64,000 nucleotides of DNA from Tenacibaculum sp. Bg11-29 (lineage in GTDB: Bacteria; Bacteroidota; Bacteroidia; Flavobacteriales; Flavobacteriaceae): contig NZ_PJBB01000003.1 in NCBI RefSeq assembly GCF_002836595.1, forward strand, positions 1,239,001 to 1,303,000. Direction: 5' to 3'. Below the pieces are notes generated by a model, which did not search any database, was not told the origin of the DNA, and saw only the letters and a program-made list of their open reading frames with translations. Both the position numbers and the translations under genes were made by a program. Positions within the stretch are counted from its first letter, which is position 1. The number at the start of each line of letters is the position of its first letter. Positions 6,816 to 16,765 of this stretch are shown here, piece by piece.

Positions 6816-8048
6816 TTAATACCAACGTTTTTTCTTCTTTTTAGAAGCTTCAGACTTACGTCCTTTTTTGTTCTTACTAATGGTATTCGGTTGTTTTATA
6901 TGTTTTGGTTTTACTAAAAGAAAAGGATGATCGTCAATAATTTTTATTGGCCTTTCAGTAAATTCTTGAATTGCTTTAATGTAACTAGTTTCATCGGCTC
7001 CGCAAAAAGAAAATGCAATTCCAGATTTTCCTGCTCTACCAGTTCTACCAATTCTGTGTACATATGTTTCAGGTACATTTGGTATGTCTACATTAATAAC
7101 AGCATCAATCTTGCTAATATCAATACCACGGGCAGCAACATCGGTAGCTATTAAAATATTTACTTTATTGCTTTTAAAATCTTCAATGGCTTGGTTACGT
7201 AAAATTTGTGTTTTATCTCCGTGAACACTTGTTACTTTATAACCATTTTTTGTAAGTGTTTGCTCTAATTTATCAACTCCGTATTTTGTACGTCTAAAAA
7301 TAATAATACGTCCTTGTATGGTATTACGCAATAGGTGTAAACATAAATCTACTTTATGTTTTTTAGGCGTATAATATAATAATTGACCAATTTTGTTTAC
7401 TGTATTGTTTGTAGGAATTACATTAACCGTTTCTGGTTTATATAACATTGCTTTTGCTAAATCACTTACTTTCTCTGGCATGGTTGCAGAAAAAAGTAGT
7501 GTTTGTTTTTTACGAGGACACAGGGCTTCAATTTTTCTTACATCTTGAATAAAACCCATGTCTAACATTAAGTCAGCTTCATCTAAAACAAAGGTTTTTA
7601 GTACACTTAAATCGATACTTCCTTGTTCATGTAAATCGATAAAACGACCTGGAGTTGCAACTAATACATCAATTCCTTTTGCTAAAGTTTCTTTTTGAGG
7701 TTTTATAGAAATACCACCGTATACTACAGCAGCTCTTATATTGGTGTGTTTACCATAGGTGTTAAAGCTTTCTTCAATTTGTATTGCCAACTCTCTAGTA
7801 GGACTTATAATTAAAGCTTTTATTTTCTTTGGACCTTTTTCAGCTTCCTGTTCTTGTTCTAAATTATGAATAATAGGTAAAGCAAAAGCAGCTGTTTTAC
7901 CTGATCCTGTTTGAGAACCAACAATTACATCTTTTTTATCTAGTACTAACGGAATCACTTTTTGTTGTACTAAAGTAGCTTTGTGATACCTTTCTTCGCT
8001 TAATACTTTTAAAATTGATGGATTAAGATGTAAATCTGAAAACTGCAT
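6816..8048 (-). CDS. DEAD-box RNA helicase, RhlE-like
   Basis: A 410-aa ATP-dependent RNA helicase acting in ribosome assembly and/or mRNA decay. The Q motif lies near the N-terminus (FSDLHLNPSILKVL...KATLVQQKVIP). Walker A is GSQTGSGKT near residue 43, motif Ia PTRELAIQI, motif II VLDEADLMLDMGF, motif III SAT, then ATDVAARGIDI and HRIGRTGRAGKSG in the second RecA domain. The tail is basic (GRKSEASKKKKKRWY), as in cold-inducible RhlE proteins that bind structured RNA. It stands alone, with a -7 box (TATCTTTG) at 8071-8064. A second, divergent DEAD-box protein is at 45675. Confidence 0.95.
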   Translation of the reverse strand: MQFSDLHLNPSILKVLSEERYHKATLVQQKVIPLVLDKKDVIVGSQTGSGKTAAFALPIIHNLEQEQEAEKGPKKIKALIISPTRELAIQIEESFNTYGKHTNIRAAVVYGGISIKPQKETLAKGIDVLVATPGRFIDLHEQGSIDLSVLKTFVLDEADLMLDMGFIQDVRKIEALCPRKKQTLLFSATMPEKVSDLAKAMLYKPETVNVIPTNNTVNKIGQLLYYTPKKHKVDLCLHLLRNTIQGRIIIFRRTKYGVDKLEQTLTKNGYKVTSVHGDKTQILRNQAIEDFKSNKVNILIATDVAARGIDISKIDAVINVDIPNVPETYVHRIGRTGRAGKSGIAFSFCGADETSYIKAIQEFTERPIKIIDDHPFLLVKPKHIKQPNTISKNKKGRKSEASKKKKKRWY

Positions 8049-8063
8049 TGATTATTTTTTTTG

Positions 8064-8071
8064 CAAAGATA
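8064..8071 (-). promoter_or_regulatory. Predicted -7 box for the RhlE-like gene
   Basis: TATCTTTG on the minus strand, 16 bases upstream of the ATG. Confidence 0.45.
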
Positions 8072-8116
8072 ATCTAAATGAAGCGATATAAGTTCGTTTG
8101 CTTTATTTTTGAATAC

Positions 8117-9238
8117 TTATATAAAAGTTAAAACAAAACCAAGAAGAGCACCACCTAAAACGATAAAAGCACTGTTTAGTTTTTTAAAACCAAAAACAAC
8201 AATTAAACTAGTAATAGCAATAACAATTGTTCGCCAATCTACTAAAGTATCTTTAGCCATATTTATACAAACGGCTATAATTAAAGCTACAGCGGCAACA
8301 TTTACAGCATCTAAAACCGAACGAATAATTTTAGAATTCCTCATTTTTGGTATTAACGGATTTAATACCAAAACAAAAACAAACGAAGGAAGAAAAATAC
8401 CAAGCGTAGCTACAATTGCTCCGGTTATTCCGTTTAGTTGCCACCCAATAAAAGTGGCAGTAGATAAAACAGGACCAGGTGTTATTTGACCAACTGCAAC
8501 AGCATCTATTAATGCTTGCCTAGTTAACCAACCATTTGCTACTAATTCTGAATCTAAAAAAGCGAATAACACGTAGCCACTACCATATAATATGGTTCCT
8601 ATTTTTAAGAAAGTCAACAATATTTTTATATTACTTAAGTTTATAAACTCACTTGCTTGAAAAGCAAATAGCGGAATAAAACTGTATAAATTGTTTTTGT
8701 TTTGTTTGAAAAAATACAAGCCGATACCTAAAAGTCCACAACCAAAAAGTGTTGCAATTTCATTAACGCCTAATAAGCAAGAAATCAAAGCAATGATTCC
8801 TAAAATGGCTAACTCCGTATTTTTTATTGCTTTTTTACCAAGTCTGTAGCCTGCCATTATTATAATAGCAATTACTGCCGGCTTTATACCGTAAATAAAA
8901 GGTTCAACTTTTGGTAACTGACCATACTCTTGATACAACCAAGCAAAAATTGATGTGATAATCACCGCAGGAAAAATAAAACTGAATCCCGCAACGACTA
9001 AGCCTTTCCAACCTGCTCTTTCATGACCGCAATGCATCGTCATTTCTGTTGAGTTAGGGCCAGGAATTAAATTAGTAGCTCCAATAAGATCTAAGAAATG
9101 GGCTTGCGTCATCCATTTTCTCTTTTTCACCACTTCATCTTCCATCATAGCAATATGAGCAGCAGGACCACCAAAACCAATACTTCCTAGTTTAAAAAAG
9201 AGTTTTGCTATTTCTTTTAAGTCGTTTTTTTGAGGCAT
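8117..9238 (-). CDS. chrA: Chromate transporter, ChrA family (two-domain)
   Basis: A 373-aa inner-membrane protein of the CHR superfamily. It has two homologous halves. The N-half has the GFGGPAAHIAMMEDEV motif near residue 18 and GATNLIPGPNSTEM near 48. The C-half has the counterpart KIGTILYGSGYVLFAFLDSE near residue 215 and VGQITPGPVLSTATF. About ten to twelve hydrophobic helices are visible. The family expels chromate using the proton gradient, although many members have undefined anion substrates. It stands alone on the minus strand. No chromate regulator (ChrB) is adjacent, so a role in chromium resistance is not assured. Confidence 0.92.
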   Translation of the reverse strand: MPQKNDLKEIAKLFFKLGSIGFGGPAAHIAMMEDEVVKKRKWMTQAHFLDLIGATNLIPGPNSTEMTMHCGHERAGWKGLVVAGFSFIFPAVIITSIFAWLYQEYGQLPKVEPFIYGIKPAVIAIIIMAGYRLGKKAIKNTELAILGIIALISCLLGVNEIATLFGCGLLGIGLYFFKQNKNNLYSFIPLFAFQASEFINLSNIKILLTFLKIGTILYGSGYVLFAFLDSELVANGWLTRQALIDAVAVGQITPGPVLSTATFIGWQLNGITGAIVATLGIFLPSFVFVLVLNPLIPKMRNSKIIRSVLDAVNVAAVALIIAVCINMAKDTLVDWRTIVIAITSLIVVFGFKKLNSAFIVLGGALLGFVLTFI

Positions 9239-9297
9239 TTAAAGGTGTTTGTGAAAGGAGGTATTTTATTTTTAAAAGCAGTTTAAGTTGCATTAAC

Positions 9298-10377
9298 CTA
9301 TTTTATGAATCTAATCTGTAAATTAAGTTTAAAATATAACTCTCCATTTTCTTCGTAAATAGAACCAAAATCATGTCTGCTAGAGCTAGCTGTATCTAGT
9401 TTTGTGTTATTGAATAAGTAATTTTCAAATTCGTTTTTGTTGTAAATATGGTAGCATAAGATGTCTCCATCTTCTTTTACAACGAGGTATCCACCAGTAG
9501 CATCATATTGTCCAGTCCATACTTTAGAAGGCATCATTCCTAAAGCAACATCAGTTAAAAAACGTTTGACTTTGTATTCGTAGAATTTATGTTCGTTAGA
9601 AACATCAAAAAATAAAGGATTTTTATCAGCTGTTCTATGAGTTAAATCAGTAACACTTGATTTACTGCTAGAATAAAATTCATAAATAATTTGAGATAAT
9701 ATTTCGGGTAATTTACTGTCGATAAGAATCAAATTGTTTGAAAATATTTGTCTTTCAGTTTTTACAAAATTAAATTGCCCATTTGAGTTTAAAACGAAAT
9801 TAATTCTATCTATTATTTTACTTCTAGAATCAATAGAATTTATCTTATTAATTTCTAATTTACTTAATTTTAAATTTGAGATTTTAAAAATAAAGTTGGT
9901 TGTTTTTCCTGCGTTGAGGAGAGTCGAAGGACTTCCTAATTGTGATTTTATACTAAACCCTAAAGTTGGTTGTTGATTTGTTCTTTGGTCGTGAATAACA
10001 ATTGTAATATCTGTTTTTACAGTTGAACTGGCTTTTAAAGAAATGCAATTAATAGATTGCATAAATTTTTCAATCTCGGGAACTGAAAAAGTTCTCTCTT
10101 TGCTAGCTTTTATTTTTTCAAGTAAAATTTTTGCCTTTTCTTTAAATTCTGTAATTGCAATTTTTAGAACTTCTTCCCTTCCAGAAATAAGTATGATTTC
10201 ATCTTGAATTGAATACTCAAAATCATCATTTTTTTCTGTTCTTAAAACACGTAAAATCGGGTAAACAATTCCTTCTAGTTTTTCAATTTCTTTATTTCCA
10301 AGAAATAACTGTTTATCTCCAAGTAATTTAAAAAGAGTGTAAACTTCACTCCATTCTCCTTTATTTCCCGTAATCAT
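9298..10377 (-). CDS. HpaII-family type II restriction endonuclease
   Basis: A 359-aa protein recognised as RE_HpaII-like, starting MITGNKGEWSEVYTLFKLL as family members do. HpaII enzymes cut CCGG. A candidate catalytic region is near residues 123-145 (TDITIVIHD...PTLGFSIKSQLG), where D124 and the FSIKSQ lysine resemble the D...(E/Q)xK nuclease core. Its ATG overlaps the stop of the upstream methyltransferase in ATGA (10374-10377), so the two are translationally coupled with the methylase first, which is the safe order for a restriction-modification pair. It appears full length and intact. The CCGG specificity is inferred from family. Confidence 0.88.
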   Translation of the reverse strand: MITGNKGEWSEVYTLFKLLGDKQLFLGNKEIEKLEGIVYPILRVLRTEKNDDFEYSIQDEIILISGREEVLKIAITEFKEKAKILLEKIKASKERTFSVPEIEKFMQSINCISLKASSTVKTDITIVIHDQRTNQQPTLGFSIKSQLGSPSTLLNAGKTTNFIFKISNLKLSKLEINKINSIDSRSKIIDRINFVLNSNGQFNFVKTERQIFSNNLILIDSKLPEILSQIIYEFYSSSKSSVTDLTHRTADKNPLFFDVSNEHKFYEYKVKRFLTDVALGMMPSKVWTGQYDATGGYLVVKEDGDILCYHIYNKNEFENYLFNNTKLDTASSSRHDFGSIYEENGELYFKLNLQIRFIK

Positions 10378-11639
10378 AAAGCCTTAAGTTTTTCTATGAT
10401 TTTTTTTGCAGTTGCTTGAATAGCTGGAACCGCAACAGAGTTTCCAAATTGTTTGTATGCTTGCGCATCTGAAACTACAATCTTATAACTGTCAGGAAAC
10501 CCTTGTAATCTAGCCCATTCTCTAGGTGTCATTTTTCGAATACCTTCTCGATTAACATCTCCTTTTATATGAGTTATTGGTGTGAAATCTTTTAACCTAA
10601 AATCATAAACTAAGTTTCTTTCCCTTCCCATCCCTCCACATAGAACTGCATTTGCAGTTCCATTATTTGGAATAATTTCATAGCCAAACCCGTTTCCTTT
10701 ACTAGCATGTCTTGCTTTATGATTTCTTAATGTATTTAAATAAGTTTCAGACAAATAATATTTTACAGAAACAGTTTTAGTTTCTAAAATATTTTCAAGA
10801 GTTGTTGTTTTATTTATTGGTTCTGGGTATTCGAATTGGGTAATGTTTAAATCTTTTCTAAATCCAACAATAAATATTCGTTCTCTGTTTTGTGGAACTC
10901 CAAATTTTTTCGCATTCATTACTTGCGGTTCTGGTACAAAATACCCCAAATCTTCTCGTAAAACATTTAATATTGTAGCTAAAGTTTTTCCTTTATCATG
11001 GCTTCTTAAGCCTTTTACATTTTCTAGAAAAATAGCTTTAGGTTTTTTCTTTTTAATGATTTCAGCAACATCAAAAAATAAAGTTCCTCTAGTGTCTTCA
11101 AATCCTCCTCGTTTTCCTGCAATAGAAAATGCTTGACAAGGGAATCCAGCGCATAAAACATCAAACCCGTCTGGAATATAATCTTTAGTTGCTTTTTTTG
11201 TTATATCTCCAAATGGTGTTTCTCCAAAATTAGCCTTATAAGTCTGTTTTGAATACTTATCCCATTCGCTTGTAAAAACACATTTTCCTTTTAAGTTTTG
11301 TAAGGCTAATCTAAATCCACCAATTCCTGCAAATAGGTCAATGAATTTGAAATCAGGGTTTTTAGGAGCTGTAAAAGGGACTTTTTCTTGTTGAAAAATT
11401 AAATATTGTAATGCTTCTTCTGCAACTAAATTTGATGTTTTTTGTTCAGGAAATTTATATTCAAATAAATTTTTAACGTGCTCTATTGCATCAGGTTTGT
11501 AGAATTGAGAAACCCCATTTCTATGGTTATGCAAATAGTGTGTAAAAGCAGCTTCTGTATCTTTATCAGCTTCTATAAGTTTTATTTTGAATTTTTTATC
11601 TTCAAAATTTTCAATCGATATTTTTTCTTTTAGCAGCAC
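10374..11639 (-). CDS. DNA (cytosine-5) methyltransferase, M.HpaII-like
   Basis: A 421-aa C5 methyltransferase that would protect host sites from the partner nuclease. Ordered motifs: I at residues 101-110 (DLFAGIGGFR, SAM binding), IV GFPCQAFSIAG with catalytic C168, VI FLENVKG, VIII QNRERIFIVGF, the target-recognition region between about 270 and 370, IX TPREWARLQGFPDSY, and X QFGNSVAVPAI. About 95 residues precede motif I, a longer N-terminal extension than in minimal enzymes such as HhaI. It is the first gene of a two-gene restriction-modification operon. The flanking genes are housekeeping-type, which fits insertion of a mobile defence pair, but no direct repeats or integrase were seen. 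Confidence 0.95.
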   Translation of the reverse strand: MLLKEKISIENFEDKKFKIKLIEADKDTEAAFTHYLHNHRNGVSQFYKPDAIEHVKNLFEYKFPEQKTSNLVAEEALQYLIFQQEKVPFTAPKNPDFKFIDLFAGIGGFRLALQNLKGKCVFTSEWDKYSKQTYKANFGETPFGDITKKATKDYIPDGFDVLCAGFPCQAFSIAGKRGGFEDTRGTLFFDVAEIIKKKKPKAIFLENVKGLRSHDKGKTLATILNVLREDLGYFVPEPQVMNAKKFGVPQNRERIFIVGFRKDLNITQFEYPEPINKTTTLENILETKTVSVKYYLSETYLNTLRNHKARHASKGNGFGYEIIPNNGTANAVLCGGMGRERNLVYDFRLKDFTPITHIKGDVNREGIRKMTPREWARLQGFPDSYKIVVSDAQAYKQFGNSVAVPAIQATAKKIIEKLKAL

Positions 11640-11801
11640 TTTTATCTAAGTTATAAGAGCGGCAAGTTACGAAAAATTTATCATCCTTAAGTGTGTGAAA
11701 AGCAATGTAGGTGATAGTTTTCTTAGCTTTTTACTTATGATTAACTGTATAGTTAAATTAAACTAGCTAAGCTAGCATCTGTTGAATGAGAACTAAGTTC
11801 T

Positions 11802-12716
11802 CTAAAAAATAGACTGTTCCGACAGTGTTGTAAAATTCTCTAAAAAATTCATTCCTTTATAAGAATTCCCTTTTTCATTTAATTTAGGGCTCCAAACCGC
11901 AATACTATATTGGTTTGGTAGTATGGCAATAATACCGCCACCAACGCCACTTTTACCTGCTAGTCCTACTTTAAAAGCAAATTCACCAGACTCATCATAA
12001 AAACCACAAGTTTGCATTAATGCATTAATTCTTTTCGATTGGCTTTTTGTTAATATCTGATTGTTGTTATGCGGTGCTTTACCATTGTTGGCTAAAAATA
12101 AAAACAAATCAGAAAGATGTTCGCAACTTAGTTCTAAAGAACATAGGTCAAAATAAAAATCAAGCACTTTAGTGGGCTCGTTTTTTATGTTTCCGAAAGA
12201 TTTAATAAAATTACAAAGTGCAATATTTCTGTAACCTACAGATTTTTCTGAAGCAGCTATTTTTGCTGAATAGTTAATATCGTTGTTACCAGAAAGACTT
12301 CTAATAAATGCCAATAAATCTTCTTTAGGATTGCTTAAATTACTGATAAGGATATCTGAAATTACAATTGCACCTGCGTTTATAAAAGGATTTCTTGGTA
12401 TTCCATTATCATTTTCTAGCTGTACAAGGGAATTAAATGCAGTACCAGAAGGTTCAACACCAAGTCTGTCCCATATCGCTTCACCAAGTATTTTATAAGC
12501 GAAGCAAAGTGATAGTACTTTAGAGATACTCTGGATTGAGAATTTTTCTTGAAAATTTCCTAAGCCATGTTTTAAAGATGAGGTTGTAGAAATATGAACA
12601 CCGAATTTAGTAGCATCTATGTTCGCTAATTCAGGTATGTAAGAAGCCAGTTTTCCTTCGTCTTTAATGTCACTTATTTTCTTAAAAACTTCCTGAATTA
12701 CTTCCTTATGATTCAT
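11802..12716 (-). CDS. glsA: Glutaminase
   Basis: A 304-aa serine-dependent beta-lactamase-fold glutaminase converting L-glutamine to L-glutamate and ammonia. The catalytic S63-x-x-K66 lies in FSIQSISKV. IPRNPFINAGAI near residue 106 and GLAGKSGVGGGIIAILP near residue 249 (the conserved KSG stretch) are also typical. The length matches bacterial GlsA (about 305-310 aa) and there is no signal peptide. It is monocistronic, convergent with nothing, and divergent from the YceI gene. It may feed glutamate metabolism together with pruA nearby, which also ends in glutamate, though the two are not in one operon. Confidence 0.96.
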   Translation of the reverse strand: MNHKEVIQEVFKKISDIKDEGKLASYIPELANIDATKFGVHISTTSSLKHGLGNFQEKFSIQSISKVLSLCFAYKILGEAIWDRLGVEPSGTAFNSLVQLENDNGIPRNPFINAGAIVISDILISNLSNPKEDLLAFIRSLSGNNDINYSAKIAASEKSVGYRNIALCNFIKSFGNIKNEPTKVLDFYFDLCSLELSCEHLSDLFLFLANNGKAPHNNNQILTKSQSKRINALMQTCGFYDESGEFAFKVGLAGKSGVGGGIIAILPNQYSIAVWSPKLNEKGNSYKGMNFLENFTTLSEQSIF

Positions 12717-12948
12717 ATTGTTAATTTCAATGTTTTTTACTATTTAGTGAATGATTGAAGGTGAAATACCCTTGTCGATTAAGTATCGTTTTAGTTTTTT
12801 AAGTCCTTTTTTGAGACACCTTATACATTTTACGCTTTGGTTTTCAAAAGTAAACATATAAGTTTTTTTACTTGCTACTATTTTAAGTTAAATAATGATT
12901 TTGCACTTTTTTTACATTTGATTCACACATTTGATGTCAACTCCCAGC

Positions 12949-12956
12949 TACTTTTG
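12949..12956 (+). promoter_or_regulatory. Predicted -7 box for the YceI gene
   Basis: TACTTTTG, 24 bases before the ATG at 12980, with a TTTG at 12930-12933 at slightly short spacing. The rest of 12717-12948 shows no gene. Confidence 0.45.
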
Positions 12957-12979
12957 TAGAAACATTAAATATAAAAATC

Positions 12980-13624
12980 ATGGATAAAATAAAAAAAGGT
13001 ATGCTGTTGTTAACCGTATTTGCTACGGTAATTATTGTAAGTGGTTACACTAAAACTGCAGATACTGATAAAAAAAACGAAACAACAGCGAAGTTATATA
13101 ATAAGCAGCATAGCACTATTAATATGTTTGTAACTCACGGACATTGTAGTACTCCTTTTACCGGTGTAGTAGACGATTTAAAAGTAGATTACCCAATACG
13201 ATTAGATTTAGGAAATCCACTAGAAAACATGCATATTTCATTTGAGGTAAATCCTAATTCATTTAGAGTATGTAGAGGAGATAAAGATGATTTAACAGCA
13301 AGAATTAAAACACCAGGAGTGTTTGTTGGAGAGAATGATGAAAGAATCACCTTTAAATCTACTAATGTTTATACTATGGGAATCGACTGGTATCAAGTTA
13401 ATGGAATTATGTCGATAAAAGGAGTTGAAAAAGAAATGAAGTTATTCGCTACAGGAATTAGAAATCCAAAAGAACAAGTAGCAAGTTCGTTAGTTTTACA
13501 AGGTCAGATAAATTTATTTGATTGGGGAATTGATTATGATAAGATTGTTAACGGAAAGTTAGATACTGTACCAACTAAACTATTGTATATAAATATGAAA
13601 GTTGAATTAGAAACTCTTTTCTAG
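12980..13624 (+). CDS. YceI-family periplasmic protein
   Basis: A 214-aa exported protein with a hydrophobic N-terminal segment (residues 8-22) and a probable cleavage or anchor region before residue 30. The body fits the lipocalin-like YceI fold, which binds isoprenoid-type lipids. Typical features are alternating strands ending in DLTARIKTPGVFVGENDERITFKSTNVY, the VNGIMSIKGVEKEMKL strand pair (YceI proteins usually read 'V.G.LTI.G.TK.V'), and GQINLFDWGID near the end (usually 'R.DFGI'). The divergence in these motifs is modest. It is monocistronic and ends at a strong bidirectional terminator. Confidence 0.82.
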   Translation: MDKIKKGMLLLTVFATVIIVSGYTKTADTDKKNETTAKLYNKQHSTINMFVTHGHCSTPFTGVVDDLKVDYPIRLDLGNPLENMHISFEVNPNSFRVCRGDKDDLTARIKTPGVFVGENDERITFKSTNVYTMGIDWYQVNGIMSIKGVEKEMKLFATGIRNPKEQVASSLVLQGQINLFDWGIDYDKIVNGKLDTVPTKLLYINMKVELETLF

Positions 13625-13708
13625 ATGTTTTTTTCGCTATCTTTTTAAAAATATCAATTAGCTTTCAACGATAGTAAAATTATTAAAAAACAGGTTGCCA
13701 ATTAAACA

Positions 13709-13739
13709 AAAAAACAACCTCAAATGAGGTTGCTTTTTT
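13709..13739. terminator. Bidirectional terminator, YceI gene / M16 gene
   Basis: AAACAACCTC with GAGGTTGCTTT around an AAAT loop, flanked by A and T tracts on both sides, between convergent genes. Confidence 0.85.
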
Positions 13740-13785
13740 ATAATAATAGTTTCATAACGCTATTTAAAATATAGCTAAGAAAAGA

Positions 13786-16620
13786 TTAAAGTTTAATTTT
13801 TTCTTTGGTATTGTTTAATAAAACAGGTTTACCAAAACCTAATTCATTTAAACGATCTAATTGTGTTTCAGCGTCACCAACAAATAACCAGATCATTTTA
13901 TTAGGATTCACATATTTCTTTGCTAATTCTTGTACTTTTTCAATTGTCATTTCATTTACAATTTTCTCTCTGTCTTTAACGTAGTCAGCATTTAAATTGT
14001 AAGTACTAATGTTTTCTAACATGTTTAATTTAGCGCCCATAGTTTCAAATCGTCTCGCATTACTTTTAATTAAAAAACCTTTGGTAGTTGCTAAGTCTTT
14101 TTCAGCGTAATTAATAGGGTAATTTGTAATGATGTCTTTTACTAATTGAGCAGATTCTAACGTAACATTGGTTCTAACTCTACTAGAAATAGTAAAAGTA
14201 CCTTTCGCTTTTGTACCGGTAAAACGAGAGCCAATACCATACGTATATCCTTTTCCTTCTCTTAACTCTTGCGTTAATTGAGAAGCAAAACCACCACCAC
14301 CAAGAATGTAATTCATTACCGTTGCCGAATAAAAATCTTTATCTGTTGCAGCTAAAGCAGGAGCACCAAAACTAATTACAGTTTGTTTTGATTTAGGTAC
14401 ATCGTAAAAATAAACTGTTGGTTTTGTAGGAGCTTCTGGAGTTTTAAAAACTGGAATTGTTACTTCTTTAGCAGTCCATTTAGTTGTTAAGTTCGTTAAA
14501 GAAGTTAACGCTTTTTCTTTAGCAACATCACCAACAATATGCATTTTTGCAACTGATGGAGATATGTAATTAGAATAGTATGTTTTTAAATCGTCTAAAG
14601 ATATTTTTTCTACAGATGCAATGGTACCTAAGGTGTTTTTAGATCTGATATTATCTTTACCGTAAATCAATTCATTATATACATTTCTTGTTACCGTTGT
14701 AGGGCTTGCTTCTTGCTGACGTAAATTACCAACTACCGATTTTTTTATTAATTCAAATTCAGTAGCATCCCAACGTGGTTCTAATAATATTTCTTCAACT
14801 AAAGCGATGGTTTTATCGTAGTTTTTAGCTAAAGTAGTACCGCTTATTGTAATGTTCTCTTTAGATGCATACACGCTAATTGATGCCCCTAATTCTTGAA
14901 TAGCCTCTTCTAATTGAGCAACTGTTTTATTTTTAGTTCCTCTATTCATTAAACGAGCAGTTAGGTTTGCTGCACCTAATTTATCCATTTTTTCTAATAG
15001 TTGACCACCATCCATAACCAAGTTGAAACGTACTAAAGGAACTTCACTGTTTTCGATACCGAAAACTTTAATTCCGTTCGCTAATTCGTTATTCCAAATA
15101 GTAGGTACATTTAAAGCAGGAGATTTACCATAAACAGGTTCGGTTGCTCTTTCTATTTTAGATGGAGTTTTAGTGTATTCAGCAGCAGTTTTAGAATCGA
15201 ATTTTTCTTCAGCTCCAATAACAATTTTCTCTTCTTTTATAATTGCTTCTTTAGACCCTTCTAAAGCTAATTTTACCATTCCTTTAGGAACAAAACTAGT
15301 AGCGATAAAGTTTTTACCTTTAATGTAGGTGTTGTAAGCACGCATTACATCTTCTTTGGTAACATTTAAAGTTAAGTCAATTTCTTTATTGATAAACCCA
15401 GGGTCTCCCGCATACGTATTGTAAGAAGCTAAATTTGTTCCTTTACCAAGTACGCTAGATAAACTGTTGTAAAAATTAGTTTCTAGTCCAGCTTTAATTC
15501 TGTTTAAATCTTTATCAGAAATACCCTCTTTTTCGAATTTGTTAAAAGCAGTAGTAATACCGTCGCTAACTTTATTTAAATCAACATTATTAAATCCACG
15601 AATACCTAATTGAATTTGACCAGCTAGCTCAGAAGACCAGTTCCACATACTAGTAGATGAAGTAAGTTTTAAATCATCAACCAAAACAGTATTTAAGGGC
15701 GCTTTTTTTCCTTGAGATAAATATTCGGTTAAGATATCTAAAGCGTATGAGTCTTTATGGTATAATGCTACAGTTGGCCACGCAAATGTTAACATTGGTA
15801 ATCTTGCAAAGTTATCTTCAAAATATAAAGACTTCGATTCATCAACTTTACCTGGTTTTTTAACTAAAGGCGTAATTTCTTCTCCTCTAGGAATTTCATT
15901 AAAGTATTTACGAACCCATTCTTTTGCTTTTGCAGGATCAAAATCTCCTGATAAAACTAAAGTTGCATTGTTAGGAACATACCATTTTTTAAAGAATGCT
16001 TTTACATCGCTTAAAGTTGCGTTTTGTAAATGTTCTAAAGAACCTATTACTTGCCAATTATATGGATGATCTTTTGGGTATAAGTTACGATCGATAATTT
16101 GTTGATTAAATCCGTACGGACGATTGTCAACACTTTGTCTTTTTTCGTTTTTTACTACTTGTTTCTCTTTTGCTAAAACAGGATCGGTTACTGTATTGAT
16201 AAACCAACCTAATTTATCAGCTTCTGCCCAAATCATTTTTTCTAAAGCATCATTTGGTACAGTTTGTAAATAGTTTGTTCTATCTCTAGAAGTAGATCCG
16301 TTTGCACCAGAACCACCAATTCTTGCACTCATTTTGTCTAATCCACCTTTTCCAAGGTTTTCAGATTCTAAAAATAATAAATGTTCAAATAAATGAGCGA
16401 AACCAGTTCTTCCTTCAATTTCTCTTGCTGAACCTACGTGAACCATAAGTTCTACGGCTACAACAGGATCTGACTTGTCGGTATGTAAAACGACTTGAAG
16501 ACCGTTTTCTAATTCAAATTTTTCAAAAGGAACATTAAGAGCAGTGGTTTTCTCCTTTTTTTCTGTGCTACAAGCAATAAAGAGTATTGCGGTTGTAAAT
16601 AGTAGAATTTTTTTTATCAT
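13786..16620 (-). CDS. M16-family zinc metalloprotease, lipoprotein
   Basis: A 944-aa fused M16 (pitrilysin/insulinase-like) peptidase with four half-domains. The lipobox FIACS makes C17 the lipidated residue, so it is anchored in the envelope. The zinc motif HLFEH is at residues 76-80, with the downstream glutamate expected near residue 155. The second M16 half, from about residue 510, has no HxxEH and is the inactive partner that closes the chamber (GGGGFASQLTQELREGKGYTYG near residue 775 is the conserved R/Y substrate-tail element). Such proteins degrade oligopeptides of roughly 10-70 residues. It is monocistronic. The full length indicates an active enzyme. Confidence 0.94.
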   Translation of the reverse strand: MIKKILLFTTAILFIACSTEKKEKTTALNVPFEKFELENGLQVVLHTDKSDPVVAVELMVHVGSAREIEGRTGFAHLFEHLLFLESENLGKGGLDKMSARIGGSGANGSTSRDRTNYLQTVPNDALEKMIWAEADKLGWFINTVTDPVLAKEKQVVKNEKRQSVDNRPYGFNQQIIDRNLYPKDHPYNWQVIGSLEHLQNATLSDVKAFFKKWYVPNNATLVLSGDFDPAKAKEWVRKYFNEIPRGEEITPLVKKPGKVDESKSLYFEDNFARLPMLTFAWPTVALYHKDSYALDILTEYLSQGKKAPLNTVLVDDLKLTSSTSMWNWSSELAGQIQLGIRGFNNVDLNKVSDGITTAFNKFEKEGISDKDLNRIKAGLETNFYNSLSSVLGKGTNLASYNTYAGDPGFINKEIDLTLNVTKEDVMRAYNTYIKGKNFIATSFVPKGMVKLALEGSKEAIIKEEKIVIGAEEKFDSKTAAEYTKTPSKIERATEPVYGKSPALNVPTIWNNELANGIKVFGIENSEVPLVRFNLVMDGGQLLEKMDKLGAANLTARLMNRGTKNKTVAQLEEAIQELGASISVYASKENITISGTTLAKNYDKTIALVEEILLEPRWDATEFELIKKSVVGNLRQQEASPTTVTRNVYNELIYGKDNIRSKNTLGTIASVEKISLDDLKTYYSNYISPSVAKMHIVGDVAKEKALTSLTNLTTKWTAKEVTIPVFKTPEAPTKPTVYFYDVPKSKQTVISFGAPALAATDKDFYSATVMNYILGGGGFASQLTQELREGKGYTYGIGSRFTGTKAKGTFTISSRVRTNVTLESAQLVKDIITNYPINYAEKDLATTKGFLIKSNARRFETMGAKLNMLENISTYNLNADYVKDREKIVNEMTIEKVQELAKKYVNPNKMIWLFVGDAETQLDRLNELGFGKPVLLNNTKEKIKL

Positions 16621-16713
16621 TATTTTGTTATTTATATGCGTTTTTGAAGACGATAAATATACATAATATTGATTTTTAATATTGTTAAAGAAATGCTAGC
16701 GTTTTTTGTAAAG

Positions 16714-16746
16714 AAAAACCCCATCAAAATTTGATGAGGTTTTTTA
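16714..16746 (-). terminator. Terminator of pruA
   Basis: AAAACCCCATCAAA pairs with TTTGATGAGGTTTT (one mismatch), followed by T or A tracts. It lies just past the pruA stop. Confidence 0.85.
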
Positions 16747-16765
16747 AAAATATGTTACTTAATTC

